Shown: positions 14,961 to 22,193 of the stretch, in pieces
Layout of the letters: every line of letters begins with the position of its first letter
How positions within the stretch are numbered: the stretch's first letter is position 1
The notes under the pieces: model-generated
Told to the model about the DNA's origin: nothing
Databases searched by the model: none
Seen by the model: only the letters and a program-made list of their open reading frames with translations
Position numbers and translations under genes: made by a program
IMG/VR virus record: IMGVR_UViG_3300047476_000078
Span: 1-29,996 of that record
Length of the DNA: 29,996 nt
Origin: a virus
Direction: 5' to 3' (one strand)

Positions 14961-15580
14961 CTCCATGCGGCAAACAGATATCTGGTAGTAGAACCAGGCG
15001 TGTAAGTGACAGGGCCGCGCGCCGTTGGACTTTGCAAGAAGTTATTGTATGTCCCAGCATCAAGCCCAGTAGCCACCACGCTAGGCGCCGCCCCTGAACT
15101 AACAGTCAGCGTAGATGTTCCTTCAAAAAGTCCACCAGTAGCCATGTTTGTCGATGTCATAGCTGACCAAGAAGAGACAGGGGAAGCTGAAGCCGCCGAC
15201 ATGACAATGGCTGGGGTGGAACTAGTGTAGCCAGACAATTCATAGGCACGCCAGACAGAACGCCCGTATGTCCCAGACTGCGTTCCGGTCAGCGTCAACG
15301 ATGATCCTGACGTGCTAACTGGTGTCGTGAAAATATAATATCCATCAACTTGAGCAGCGTTTGTTGGCGTCACCCCCCCAATGGTGATAGTCGCCACACG
15401 CCCGCCTACGTTGCCAATCTGGAAGAACACAACCAGCAAGCGCGCCGCTGTAGTGGCTGTAAGGGTGATAGTGCCCCCTACAAAGCTGTCACTTGCAGAT
15501 GCAGCAGCGCCAACCTGCGCGCTCCATACTGGCGCAGTCCGTATATACCCGCTTGTGCTTGGCATAAGCGGAAACGTCAT
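14957..15580 (-). CDS. Fibre-like / receptor-binding beta-rich protein (207 aa)
   Basis: The ATG at 15580 overlaps the preceding stop by 4 bases; a longer frame to 15619 is unnecessary. The sequence is almost entirely Ser/Thr/Gly/Ala-rich beta segments ([40 protein letters not shown]), ending in [10 protein letters not shown]. Its base composition is more AT-rich than its neighbours (for example 15300-15360). Recent acquisition or fast evolution of a host-range gene would explain this. A fibre tip or adhesin role is inferred. Confidence 0.75.
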   Translation of the reverse strand: MTFPLMPSTSGYIRTAPVWSAQVGAAASASDSFVGGTITLTATTAARLLVVFFQIGNVGGRVATITIGGVTPTNAAQVDGYYIFTTPVSTSGSSLTLTGTQSGTYGRSVWRAYELSGYTSSTPAIVMSAASASPVSSWSAMTSTNMATGGLFEGTSTLTVSSGAAPSVVATGLDAGTYNNFLQSPTARGPVTYTPGSTTRYLFAAWR

Positions 15581-16314
15581 TGCAGGGCCTGCACGTTTGC
15601 CGAAATGAAGCCATTGCACTTGGTGATGAACACGAAGAAGTCGTGACCGTTCGTCGTGGTGAAGGCGTCCCCAGTTGATCGGCTGAACCCGGACAAGGTG
15701 ACAGCGCCAGCGGACGCGTTATTCGTGATCTGAACGATGATCGTGTAGTCGCCACTCGCGCTGGGTGCCGCAAGCGTGAACGCACCGCCGTTGATAATCC
15801 GCTTGAAGTTCCCGCCAACGGGCGTGGGAGTGTAAGTGCCAGTGGAGAGCGTGCCGTCGTCGTCGGCAGTGGCGGTGACGGAAACAGTCCCGATGGTGCC
15901 TTCGAATGCCACAGTCGGGTTGCCAGATGCACCGTCGCCATTTGTCACGGTAATCCCGGTGCCAGCCGTCACGGTGCGCGCAGCAGCCGTCCCCGCGCCC
16001 GTGCGGGCCACAAGTCCGTTAGACGACAGCCCAGCAATGGCAGTGAGATCAGCATCCAGAGCCTGCTTGGCGTCAAGTTGCGTCTGGATCGCGCTCGTCA
16101 CACCGTCAATGTAGTTAATCTCAGCCGCAGTCGCCGTAATGGCAGTGCCGCCGACCTTCCACAGCCCTTCAGACAGGTTCGGCTTGATCGCCGTCGTGCC
16201 GTCCAGCAGGTCGTCCAGCTTGTCGGCATTGTCGTTGAGGGCTGACCCCCATGCGTTATCGTCACCGCCGACGGTGGGCTTGTTGAGAGCGAAGGTTGTC
16301 GTCGTCGTTCCCAT
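15577..16314 (-). CDS. Tail fibre protein (245 aa)
   Basis: The ATG at 16314 forms a TAATG overlap with the adaptor gene. The N-terminal part contains a typical fibre anchor and repeat pattern ([20 protein letters not shown] then [52 protein letters not shown]). A variable beta-rich region and a C-terminus with [17 protein letters not shown] follow. These repeats are common in phage fibres that bind host receptors. Confidence 0.83.
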   Translation of the reverse strand: MGTTTTTFALNKPTVGGDDNAWGSALNDNADKLDDLLDGTTAIKPNLSEGLWKVGGTAITATAAEINYIDGVTSAIQTQLDAKQALDADLTAIAGLSSNGLVARTGAGTAAARTVTAGTGITVTNGDGASGNPTVAFEGTIGTVSVTATADDDGTLSTGTYTPTPVGGNFKRIINGGAFTLAAPSASGDYTIIVQITNNASAGAVTLSGFSRSTGDAFTTTNGHDFFVFITKCNGFISANVQALQ

Positions 16315-16925
16315 TATCGCATCCTCATCCGCAGCGGAGAGCCAAATCGAGCCGCGTTGCTTTCATCTTCGATCTCGGTCATCGACTGGGCAAGCAGGCC
16401 AGCCCACACCGCGATCCGCGCGTCGTCCTTTAGGTATGGCGCAGTATGCACCAGAGAGCCGTAAAGGTAAACGTCGGGGTGGTTTGTCAGCAGCCAGTTG
16501 GTATCCCCGTCAGCTGACAGCGCCGTGATCTTGGCGTAATACGTGATTTCGCCCGTGTAGGACGTGCTGGGCGTCGGGAACAACTCAATGTCCGTGCCGT
16601 TATGGGCAAAGTATCCCGGCGCGTCGGTATTGTTGTCAGTGGCCGTGCGATACCGCGTCAAGTCGTCCATGCTGATCTGCGTCAGAACGCGGATCGGGTT
16701 CGCGTCCATCGTGATGCGGATGGTCTCCAGCCAATCGGCTGGCAGCGCCTCGAACTGCGTGTTGATCGTCAGGCTTCCCCGCGTGATCTGGCGGTGTGAG
16801 CGGAGCCTGCGGTTGAACTGCGCGTGGGCCAGCGTGACGAACTGCGGGATGACCGAGGTCAAATCCTGTCTGTTAAGCGTGTCTGCGATGGCCGTCTTCA
16901 GCGTGCCGTAGTTGGTGATGGTCAT
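16314..16925 (-). CDS. Head-to-tail adaptor protein, P22 gp4-like (203 aa)
   Basis: This is a helical protein of the size expected for gp4-type adaptors, which form the ring under the portal. Family-like features are [20 protein letters not shown], then [20 protein letters not shown]. Further along are [38 protein letters not shown] and [20 protein letters not shown]. This protein probably connects portal to the gp10-like nozzle. The start is ATG 16925, 4 bases after the stop of the 86-aa gene. Confidence 0.85.
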   Translation of the reverse strand: MTITNYGTLKTAIADTLNRQDLTSVIPQFVTLAHAQFNRRLRSHRQITRGSLTINTQFEALPADWLETIRITMDANPIRVLTQISMDDLTRYRTATDNNTDAPGYFAHNGTDIELFPTPSTSYTGEITYYAKITALSADGDTNWLLTNHPDVYLYGSLVHTAPYLKDDARIAVWAGLLAQSMTEIEDESNAARFGSPLRMRMR

Positions 16926-16929
16926 GGGT

Positions 16930-17190
16930 TCACCACTTTACCTTGTTTGCCCAGAACGCCGCGCTCATCTTGCCCTTGGCAATGTTTTGCGCGTGACGGG
17001 CTTTGAATGCCTCGTTCCGTTTGGAGCCATCCGGCGAACCCTTGACGCCTTGCTGCCCGAAGCGGATCGTCTTCGTCTGGTCGCCTGACTTGGCCACGAC
17101 AACATGGCTTTTCGTGGGGTGGTCAGGCGTCCGCTTGGGCTTATTATAACCCGAAACACCCGCTCTTGCTAGCTTCGGGTCTTTCGCCAT
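16930..17190 (-). CDS. Conserved small basic phage protein (86 aa)
   Basis: I chose ATG at 17190, which overlaps the previous stop by one base (TGATG); a GTG at 17193 would add one residue. The product is Lys/Gly-rich and basic, with KTIRFGQQGVKGSPDGSKRN, then EAFKARHAQNIAKGKMSAAF, then WANKVKW. I associate this pattern with a widespread small phage protein of unknown function found near terminase and adaptor genes. It may bind nucleic acid, as an inference from charge. It belongs to a run of four tiny basic genes. Confidence 0.85.
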   Translation of the reverse strand: MAKDPKLARAGVSGYNKPKRTPDHPTKSHVVVAKSGDQTKTIRFGQQGVKGSPDGSKRNEAFKARHAQNIAKGKMSAAFWANKVKW

Positions 17191-17339
17191 CACTTAGCCT
17201 TCTTCGCCGTCTTTGCCGATGCCTTGAACGCAGCAGCCGTGGGCGCACCCTTGTCACCAGGCTTCCGCATCTTCTCGCCCGATCCGGCCTTGATGCGGGC
17301 GCGTTTGGCGTTCAAATTGGCATAAAGACCCTTGGCCAT
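17190..17339 (-). CDS. Small basic phage protein, DUF6321-like (49 aa)
   Basis: The ATG at 17339 overlaps the preceding stop by one base (TAATG). The sequence MAKGLYANLNAKRARIKAGS, GEKMRKPGDKGAPTAAAF, then KASAKTAKKAK is Lys/Ala-rich and strongly basic. It resembles short proteins annotated as DUF6321 in phages and prophages; this family name is from memory. The role is unknown; binding to DNA or capsid is possible. Confidence 0.82.
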   Translation of the reverse strand: MAKGLYANLNAKRARIKAGSGEKMRKPGDKGAPTAAAFKASAKTAKKAK

Positions 17340-17434
17340 TACTTCTTGCCCTTCATCATGCAGCGGCCCATAGCCTTGCACTTGGCGGGGTTCGGGCAGC
17401 CCTTGCAGGGCGTGAACTTGACGGTCTTTTTCAT
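17339..17434 (-). CDS. Tiny Cys-rich basic protein (31 aa)
   Basis: The ATG at 17434 overlaps the upstream stop by 4 bases (ATGA) and its own stop overlaps the next ATG by one base. It is therefore locked into a coupled chain, the best evidence that it is real. The product reads MKKTVKFTPCKGCPNPAKCK then AMGRCMMKGKK. Four Cys residues (10, 13, 19, 25) could bind one zinc ion. It is too short for routine gene calling. The function is unknown. Confidence 0.75.
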   Translation of the reverse strand: MKKTVKFTPCKGCPNPAKCKAMGRCMMKGKK

Positions 17435-17607
17435 TTCTTCTTTGCCTTTCCAGCTTGGCTGAGAGCGATTGCGATGGCTTGCTTGCGCGACTTGACGACG
17501 GGTGCCTTCTTCGGCCCAGCAGGATCGACGCCGCCGTGGAGCGTGCCGCGCTTATATTCGCCCATCACCTTGGCGACCTTAGCATCGGCTTTGCTGGGTT
17601 TTTTCAT
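17431..17607 (-). CDS. Small basic protein, DUF6496-like (58 aa)
   Basis: The ATG at 17607 overlaps the stop of the ADP-ribosyltransferase-domain gene by 4 bases. The product contains DAKVAKVMGEYKRGTLHGG, then PVVKSRKQAIAIALSQAGKA, and ends in a Lys run. This is the DUF6496 pattern (VM-E-K-G-LHSG ... KSRKQAIAIALSEA), a small family found in phages and bacteria with unknown function. The family call is from recognition. It is Lys-rich and likely nucleic-acid- or partner-binding. Confidence 0.85.
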   Translation of the reverse strand: MKKPSKADAKVAKVMGEYKRGTLHGGVDPAGPKKAPVVKSRKQAIAIALSQAGKAKKK

Positions 17608-19085
17608 TGTGGGCCTCCCAAAAGACCGCTGGTTTGCGGCTGTTGCTGTTGCTGCATCGCCTGCACCACGTCGGCTTGGCTTATGCCAAGCAACGTCGCT
17701 GCGCCAGCAATACCATACTTGCGGACGATTTCGATCAGGTTTTCGTCGAAGACGACGTAGTTGCGTGAGCCGTCGCCCGCGCCGCGCGATCCGGCGTCTA
17801 GGTAGCGGATGCCGGGGATACCTGCTTCACGAAGCTGCTGCGAAAGTGCAATGTTATCCGCAGCCCCCATTAGGCTGTAGCTGTCGCCTGATGCCGTCGC
17901 AAGGTTTCTTCCGAATGTCGATGTAAGGAAATCCTCATTCAAGTCGCTGGAGAACAGAGCGCCACGCTTTTCTGCACTGGCGGCTGCGGCCTCCGCCTCT
18001 CTGATCCTAGCGTCGAGTTCGCCCAGTTTTGCCCACCCTTCGCTCCATCCATCATCGGCAAAAAACGCGTCAAAGTCAGTTGCATCGCTTGGCGTCGGGG
18101 CTTGGGCTGCCAACGCGTCACGCTCCGCCCTTAGCCTTGCCACTTCATCGCGATATTGCCCACCATATCCTTGCAGACGTTGCAAAACTTGCGGCTGCTC
18201 ACTCAGCGGCTTATCCCAGTCGAGGAAGTCTTCCGGGTTCGCGTTGATGTTGACTTCATACATGCTGCCTCTGTTCAACTTGAAGTCAGCAGGATTTAGC
18301 TGCTCAATTTCGGCTGCAATATTCTCAAATGATGCAGCAAGTCGCGCATTTGCTTCCTTGACAGCTTGTGGCTGTCCATCAAGCGCCGCCAGTATCTGCT
18401 GTGCTTGATAACGGAATTTGTTTGCTTCAGATGCTATGACATTCGCAGGGTTTGAGTTTGGACCCATTGCGTCCGCAACCTTCTTTGCGGCAAGGTTCGT
18501 ATCAGCACTTGGATAGCCGCCACCGCGATAATCGACAGGCGTCGTTAGTGCATCCCGATACCCGCGCGCGACCCCCTCATTCTCCGCGAAATACAGCCCA
18601 TGACCGTAGGCCTGCGCGCCTTCGCCCGTGCCGATCTTGGACATGCTGAACTTGTCGAAGTCATGCGGGGAGCCGTGGAAGACGCGGAAGCCGGGAACGC
18701 TCACTCCGCCGAAGTCGTCGACGAGGTAATCCCGCACCGCTGCCATCTGCGGCGATGCTGATGCGCCCAGCAAGGCTTCCTCAACAGCCTGCACCGCAGG
18801 CATGCCGACAACGCGCCCAGCGGCGGCTGGGGCCAGCACGCCAGCCATGTTCGACGCCATGCGGCCACCAGCGGCCAGACGGTCCATCAGCGCCACGTCA
18901 GGCGCGAAGACGGTCTGCGCGTCCTGTCCGGCGCGCTCCATGCTGACGACTGGGTTAGCCTCGGCCAGCAAGCCAAGCTGCGGGCGCAGTTCCGGCGGGA
19001 TGAATTGGGTCAGCAGCCCTTCGAGGGCGGCGCGGCGTTCCTGCCCACGGGCGCGCGAGAAGAAGTCAAACAGACCTTCGGCCAT
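17604..19085 (-). CDS. Phage protein with PARP-like ADP-ribosyltransferase domain (493 aa)
   Basis: The ATG at 19085 has GGGGGA upstream; a TTG at 19097 is rejected. Residues 1-125 form an N-terminal helical, Ala-rich region. From about 133 comes an ADP-ribosyltransferase-like fold. It has FRVFHGSPHDFDKF (His 137), then GAQAYGHGLYFAENEGVARG (Tyr 165), a MYEVNINANPEDFLDWDKPL core, and IPGIRYLDAGSRG. The final strand is SRNYVVFDENLIEIVRKYG (acidic residues 447-448). The H-Y-[E/D] arrangement fits the PARP/diphtheria-toxin class, which transfers ADP-ribose from NAD. An inserted helical segment (about 215-390) separates the halves. The C-terminus is Gln-rich. It lies next to the large terminase; a virion-packaged effector or morphogenetic role is possible but unproven. 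Confidence 0.8.
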   Translation of the reverse strand: MAEGLFDFFSRARGQERRAALEGLLTQFIPPELRPQLGLLAEANPVVSMERAGQDAQTVFAPDVALMDRLAAGGRMASNMAGVLAPAAAGRVVGMPAVQAVEEALLGASASPQMAAVRDYLVDDFGGVSVPGFRVFHGSPHDFDKFSMSKIGTGEGAQAYGHGLYFAENEGVARGYRDALTTPVDYRGGGYPSADTNLAAKKVADAMGPNSNPANVIASEANKFRYQAQQILAALDGQPQAVKEANARLAASFENIAAEIEQLNPADFKLNRGSMYEVNINANPEDFLDWDKPLSEQPQVLQRLQGYGGQYRDEVARLRAERDALAAQAPTPSDATDFDAFFADDGWSEGWAKLGELDARIREAEAAAASAEKRGALFSSDLNEDFLTSTFGRNLATASGDSYSLMGAADNIALSQQLREAGIPGIRYLDAGSRGAGDGSRNYVVFDENLIEIVRKYGIAGAATLLGISQADVVQAMQQQQQPQTSGLLGGPQ

Positions 19086-19118
19086 TCTGTCCCCCAAGTT
19101 CTGAGGGACTGTAGCACA

Positions 19119-20417
19119 CTAGAGGACGCCTTTCAAACCACGCCGCAAGGGCTGGCCCCATTCGTCCTGCGAACCCATCCCGGCCTTGAACACAGCGATC
19201 AGGCCGAAGGCATCGGCCCCGTGCGAGGCGAAGTCATGCTCTGGGCCAAGCCCGATGCCGCGCGCCTCGTCACGCTTTTCGTGATACCAGCCCAGAGCAT
19301 CGCGTCCGCCCTGCGTTGTCTCCTCGTTGAAGCGCATCGACGGAAACAAGCGGCGGGCGGCATCGATCCGCTGCAATGCGGCACCAGCGCCTTGGTTCTT
19401 CACGACTTCGACCTGAAAGCCAACCTCGGTCAGATAGCCCATCGGCGTGACGGCGTAGACCTGATCGTGCTTGCGTCCGTCATGCGGCAGGACGCAGATG
19501 CAGTTCTCGTATCCGTTAGCGCGCATCCAGTTGACGTGCGCCTCAAAGGGCTGGCCAACGGCTTCGTAATAGTCCAGCACACGCACTTCAGCGCCGACAA
19601 ACTGCGCGATCCAGATCGACGTGGCGTCGGACCTAGACGATGTGCCGCCGATGTCCCAGAACGAATAGACCTTCATCAGCGGGTCTCGCGGCACGAAGCC
19701 AATGCGGCCCTGAAGCTGTGCGTCGGTCAGGTGGCGGGCGTAATATGCGCCTTCAAGGACAGTCGCGTATTCGCCCTCCCAGATGTGGCCATATCGCTCC
19801 GGCTGGTTGGCGAGGCAGTCCTTGCGTTCCTGCTCCAGAACATCGGGGAACCACGGGTTATCCGACCAGTTGGCGCGCACGACCTTGGAGCCGGATGGCA
19901 GGTGCGGGCTGCGGAGAAGCTGATCGATGGGATCTGTCGGGCGCGATGGGTTCCAGCTAAACCAGAGTTCCGAGTTTGCCGCGCGGATCGTTGGGCGCAG
20001 AAGCGATAGGGAACGGTCGGACAGCGATTGCGCCTCTTCGACCCACGCTCGGTCAAAGCCTTCCAGCGACTTCACGCTGTCTGCGGTGTGATCCTGCATC
20101 CCTTGGAAGATGATGAGGCCATCGCCTGGGGTTTCGATGACTTCGCGGAATACCTTGAAGCCCTGGGCTTCACCGAGGTTGCAGGCTTGCAGCGTGTCTT
20201 CAATCAGCTTCTTGGCGGACTGCTTGAGTGACTTCTGCACTTCGCGGATACAGACGCTGCGATGGCCTTGGAAGCGCAGATGCTCTTCAACGAGCAAGCC
20301 AGCGAAGAAGCGCGATTTGCCTGAGCCTCGCCCGCCCCACGCGCCCTTGTATCGGGCTGGTTCGAGGAGCGGCATGAAGGCTGCGGCTGTTGGTATGCGT
20401 AGGCTATTCTTTGCCAT
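19119..20417 (-). CDS. terL: Terminase large subunit (432 aa)
   Basis: This is the DNA-packaging motor with ATPase and nuclease domains, resembling the Terminase_3/PBSX type. The Walker A motif GGRGSGKS is at 28-35. HRSVCIREVQKSLKQSAKK follows, and Walker B with catalytic acid is in GFDRAWVEEAQSLS (about 120-132). The nuclease domain includes YSFWDIGGTSSRSDATSIWI (about 250-270). DHDFASHGADAFGLIAVFKA-like residues near the end fit the third acidic position. The start is ATG 20417 (MAKNSLRIPT), overlapping the small terminase gene by 14 bases; the in-frame extension to 20447 lies inside that gene. Length is normal for the family. Confidence 0.93.
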   Translation of the reverse strand: MAKNSLRIPTAAAFMPLLEPARYKGAWGGRGSGKSRFFAGLLVEEHLRFQGHRSVCIREVQKSLKQSAKKLIEDTLQACNLGEAQGFKVFREVIETPGDGLIIFQGMQDHTADSVKSLEGFDRAWVEEAQSLSDRSLSLLRPTIRAANSELWFSWNPSRPTDPIDQLLRSPHLPSGSKVVRANWSDNPWFPDVLEQERKDCLANQPERYGHIWEGEYATVLEGAYYARHLTDAQLQGRIGFVPRDPLMKVYSFWDIGGTSSRSDATSIWIAQFVGAEVRVLDYYEAVGQPFEAHVNWMRANGYENCICVLPHDGRKHDQVYAVTPMGYLTEVGFQVEVVKNQGAGAALQRIDAARRLFPSMRFNEETTQGGRDALGWYHEKRDEARGIGLGPEHDFASHGADAFGLIAVFKAGMGSQDEWGQPLRRGLKGVL

Positions 20418-20799
20418 CAGGCTTTGCCTGCACGATGACCCGCTCAATCACCTGCGGCGTCATCGACCCGTCGCTGGATGTGTGATCCGCCTTGACGGTA
20501 TCATTCCAGTCGGAGCGGAAGCGGTTTTTCATCTGGAAAATATAGCTTGTCGCGTTGAAGCCATCGATGCCGCCGAAGGTTGCGAGGCGGCCCTGATCTT
20601 CCCACCAGGCTTGGGATTTTCGCAGACCTTCCTTTATGGCGTCGGAAAAATCTGGGTAAGTCTTCATCCACTCGTTCAGAGTTTCGCGGTGGATGTCGAG
20701 ATCGTCAGCCATGCCGACGAGGGTTTTTCCGATCCGTCCGCTTTCGATCACGGTATTGCACATTGACGGATCGTATTTTGTTGGCCTGCCTCTTGGCAT
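20404..20799 (-). CDS. terS: Terminase small subunit (131 aa)
   Basis: The start is ATG 20799 (MPRGRPTKYDPSMCN) with an AGAGGA ribosome binding site; the longer frame to 20868 is non-coding upstream sequence. An HTH region is visible (GRIGKTLVGMADDLDIHRET then LNEWMKTYPDFSDAIKEGLR), followed by a helical oligomerisation part (KSQAWWEDQGRLATFGG). This is the usual architecture of TerS DNA-recognition subunits. It heads the late block and overlaps terL. The repeats directly upstream are candidates for its recognition site. Confidence 0.88.
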   Translation of the reverse strand: MPRGRPTKYDPSMCNTVIESGRIGKTLVGMADDLDIHRETLNEWMKTYPDFSDAIKEGLRKSQAWWEDQGRLATFGGIDGFNATSYIFQMKNRFRSDWNDTVKADHTSSDGSMTPQVIERVIVQAKPDGKE

Positions 20800-20845
20800 A
20801 GCAATCCTCTGTCGGTTCCCGGTGCAGATTGTCTTGTCGCTGGTG

Positions 20846-20851
20846 ATCATA
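20846..20851 (-). promoter_or_regulatory. Weak candidate -10 box upstream of terS
   Basis: On the minus strand a TATGAT hexamer lies about 47 bases before the terS ATG. No convincing -35 hexamer is seen at 16-18 bases; the corresponding region is the CTCTTTGGG repeat. If the late block is driven by a phage-activated promoter, a missing -35 box would be expected. This is a suggestion only. Confidence 0.25.
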
Positions 20852-20862
20852 CACCTTCCGCG

Positions 20863-20914
20863 ACCCAAAGAGAAGCCCAGCCGATTTCACCCACCCAAAG
20901 AGAAGCCCAGCCGA
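20863..20914. repeat. Two direct 22-bp repeats, 30-bp period, upstream of terS
   Basis: An identical 22-base unit (starting ACCCAAAGAG and ending GCCCAGCCGA) occurs at 20863-20884 and 20893-20914. The right copy also forms one arm of the terminator hairpin at 20905-20931. The repeats sit 64-115 bases upstream of terS. They may be a partial duplication of the terminator, a regulator site for the late promoter, or part of a packaging initiation site. Confidence 0.8.
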
Positions 20915-20931
20915 GGGAGGGTCGGCTGGGC
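20905..20931 (-). terminator. Intrinsic terminator of the dpdA-transporter operon
   Basis: A perfect 10-bp stem (GCCCAGCCGA paired with TCGGCTGGGC) with a 7-base loop lies 67 bases past the transporter stop. On the minus strand it is followed by TTCTCTTT, a moderate pyrimidine/T tract. It would separate the modification operon from the late block. Confidence 0.7.
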
Positions 20932-20997
20932 CATTTACGGACAGGCGTGTCCAGCAGGGAGGTAGTGCGGGAAGCATACCACGTTATGTGCGGCTGT

Positions 20998-21516
20998 TCA
21001 TCTTGTTTTTCTAAACCTGAGTGCCATCAGGATGGCTGCCGCGACAATTGTCATCCACAGCTTTCCGACGATCTGACCAGCGATGAAGTCGAGCGAACCG
21101 AATGCCAGCCACAGGAAGACCGCGCTATCCACGGCGGCACCGACCAAACCAGAGGCAACGACAGCCAGCACCAGCCGATTGCGCTGAAGCGGAGCATAAA
21201 CCGCAAGGTCTGCAAGTTCGGACAAGATGAAGGCTGCAATAGAAGCAATCACCAGAGCAGGCGGGGAGAACTGGAACGACAAGGCGGCACCAACTGCAAT
21301 TGCGGCCAAGGCCCATTGCCAGCCGAGAAGACGATGAACGGCATCCCGCAGGACTAGTGCGACCCCGATCATAAGCACGCCAGACGGGGCCATTAGGCCA
21401 AAGCCTACGGGGATCAGACAAGGGCCGTTGGGGATACACTCCCCGACATTTCCAATCATCCAGTTTGCGGCTGGAATAGTAGCCGCGTAGGCGGCGAGGG
21501 CGATATATCCGATCAT
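20998..21516 (-). CDS. yhhQ: VUT/YhhQ-family queuosine-precursor transporter (172 aa)
   Basis: This is an integral membrane protein with about five or six hydrophobic segments. It starts MIGYIALAAYAATIPAANWM and contains IPNGPCLIPVGFGLMAPSGV, then LALVLRD-like VLMIGVALVLRDAVHRLLGW. Further on are SELADLAVYAPLQRNRLVLA and GAAVDSAVFLWLAFGSLDF, and the end is basic. This matches the VUT family, which includes YhhQ, the importer of preQ0/preQ1. The ATG at 21516 overlaps the dpdA-like stop by 4 bases; a longer frame to 21705 lies inside that gene and is rejected. Paired with a DpdA-type enzyme, it probably imports the base used for DNA modification. Confidence 0.88.
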   Translation of the reverse strand: MIGYIALAAYAATIPAANWMIGNVGECIPNGPCLIPVGFGLMAPSGVLMIGVALVLRDAVHRLLGWQWALAAIAVGAALSFQFSPPALVIASIAAFILSELADLAVYAPLQRNRLVLAVVASGLVGAAVDSAVFLWLAFGSLDFIAGQIVGKLWMTIVAAAILMALRFRKTR

Positions 21517-22193
21517 ACTGCGAGGTCCATCTGTTGAGGTCTGATTTCCCAGCGTGCTGGGCATTGCGCGCCATCCCAGCGGTCGGCCATTTTTCGTGGC
21601 GTCTGATGCTGGAGATGGTGGTTGCGGGCGATATCGGTGCTGTCCACCGATGCGAAGGGATATTGCTTTCCGGACAACTGCATTCCTCGAAGCATGTGAA
21701 GCCAAGGCATCCTCTTGTGACGCGCAGACAACTCGTTGAACGCTTCATCCATCCGGCGGCACCATGCAGGCGACAGGACCGTGGCGTATTCTGCCGTTGA
21801 TCCCACGCAGACACGGGGCCACTCGTCACAAAGGCGCAGAAGCCTGTGGATGGGTTCGTCCATGTGCCAGACGGGCGCGCCCTTGTGACCATGTGGCCAC
21901 TCACGCAAAAGCGCGTCTTGTTCCTGCGTTCCAGCGTCGATCACGTCTGGGATGACGGCCCACGTTGTCGGGAAATCAAGCCACTGATCGCACCACTGAT
22001 AGTAGGCGCTCCAGTTGGTCTGCTTCCCAGATTTCCAAGCTGAGAACGCGCCGTTGTCCAGCATTACGGATTGTCCGATGCTGTGAACACGCGCCACGTC
22101 TTGAGGTGCGGCGTGAGACACGCAGAAGCATCGCCCTGCCAGTTCCATTATGGCTGAGATTGGCGTTATTGGGGTGCCGTGATAATGCATCAT
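21513..22193 (-). CDS. dpdA: DpdA-type 7-deazaguanine DNA transglycosylase, TGT-like (226 aa)
   Basis: The protein looks like a small phage DpdA (DpdA2-like), related to tRNA-guanine transglycosylase. Two TGT-type active-site regions are visible. VMLDNGAFSAWKSG has Asp 46 where TGT has its D-S-G-G-F motif. PFASVDSTDIARN has Asp 185 where TGT has its nucleophile in DCVxPxR. Between them lie WAVIPDVIDAG, PVWHMDEP, VCVGSTAEYATVL and LHMLRGMQ, expected of a TIM barrel. The Cys/His zinc site of tRNA-acting TGT is absent. It should exchange guanine in DNA for a preQ0-like base. The gene overlaps both neighbours by 4 bases, so the three are translationally coupled. No preQ0 synthesis genes are in the window. 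Confidence 0.78.
   Translation of the reverse strand: MMHYHGTPITPISAIMELAGRCFCVSHAAPQDVARVHSIGQSVMLDNGAFSAWKSGKQTNWSAYYQWCDQWLDFPTTWAVIPDVIDAGTQEQDALLREWPHGHKGAPVWHMDEPIHRLLRLCDEWPRVCVGSTAEYATVLSPAWCRRMDEAFNELSARHKRMPWLHMLRGMQLSGKQYPFASVDSTDIARNHHLQHQTPRKMADRWDGAQCPARWEIRPQQMDLAV

Noticed and set aside
19005-20009. 334-codon plus-strand frame
   Set aside because: Antisense to the large terminase, which has clear Walker and nuclease motifs.
20863-20914. CRISPR-like repeat pair
   Set aside because: Only two copies with an 8-base gap; far too few and too close for an array.
21125-21904. 259-codon minus-strand frame
   Set aside because: Out of frame with the overlapping DpdA-like and transporter genes on the same strand; no conserved motif.
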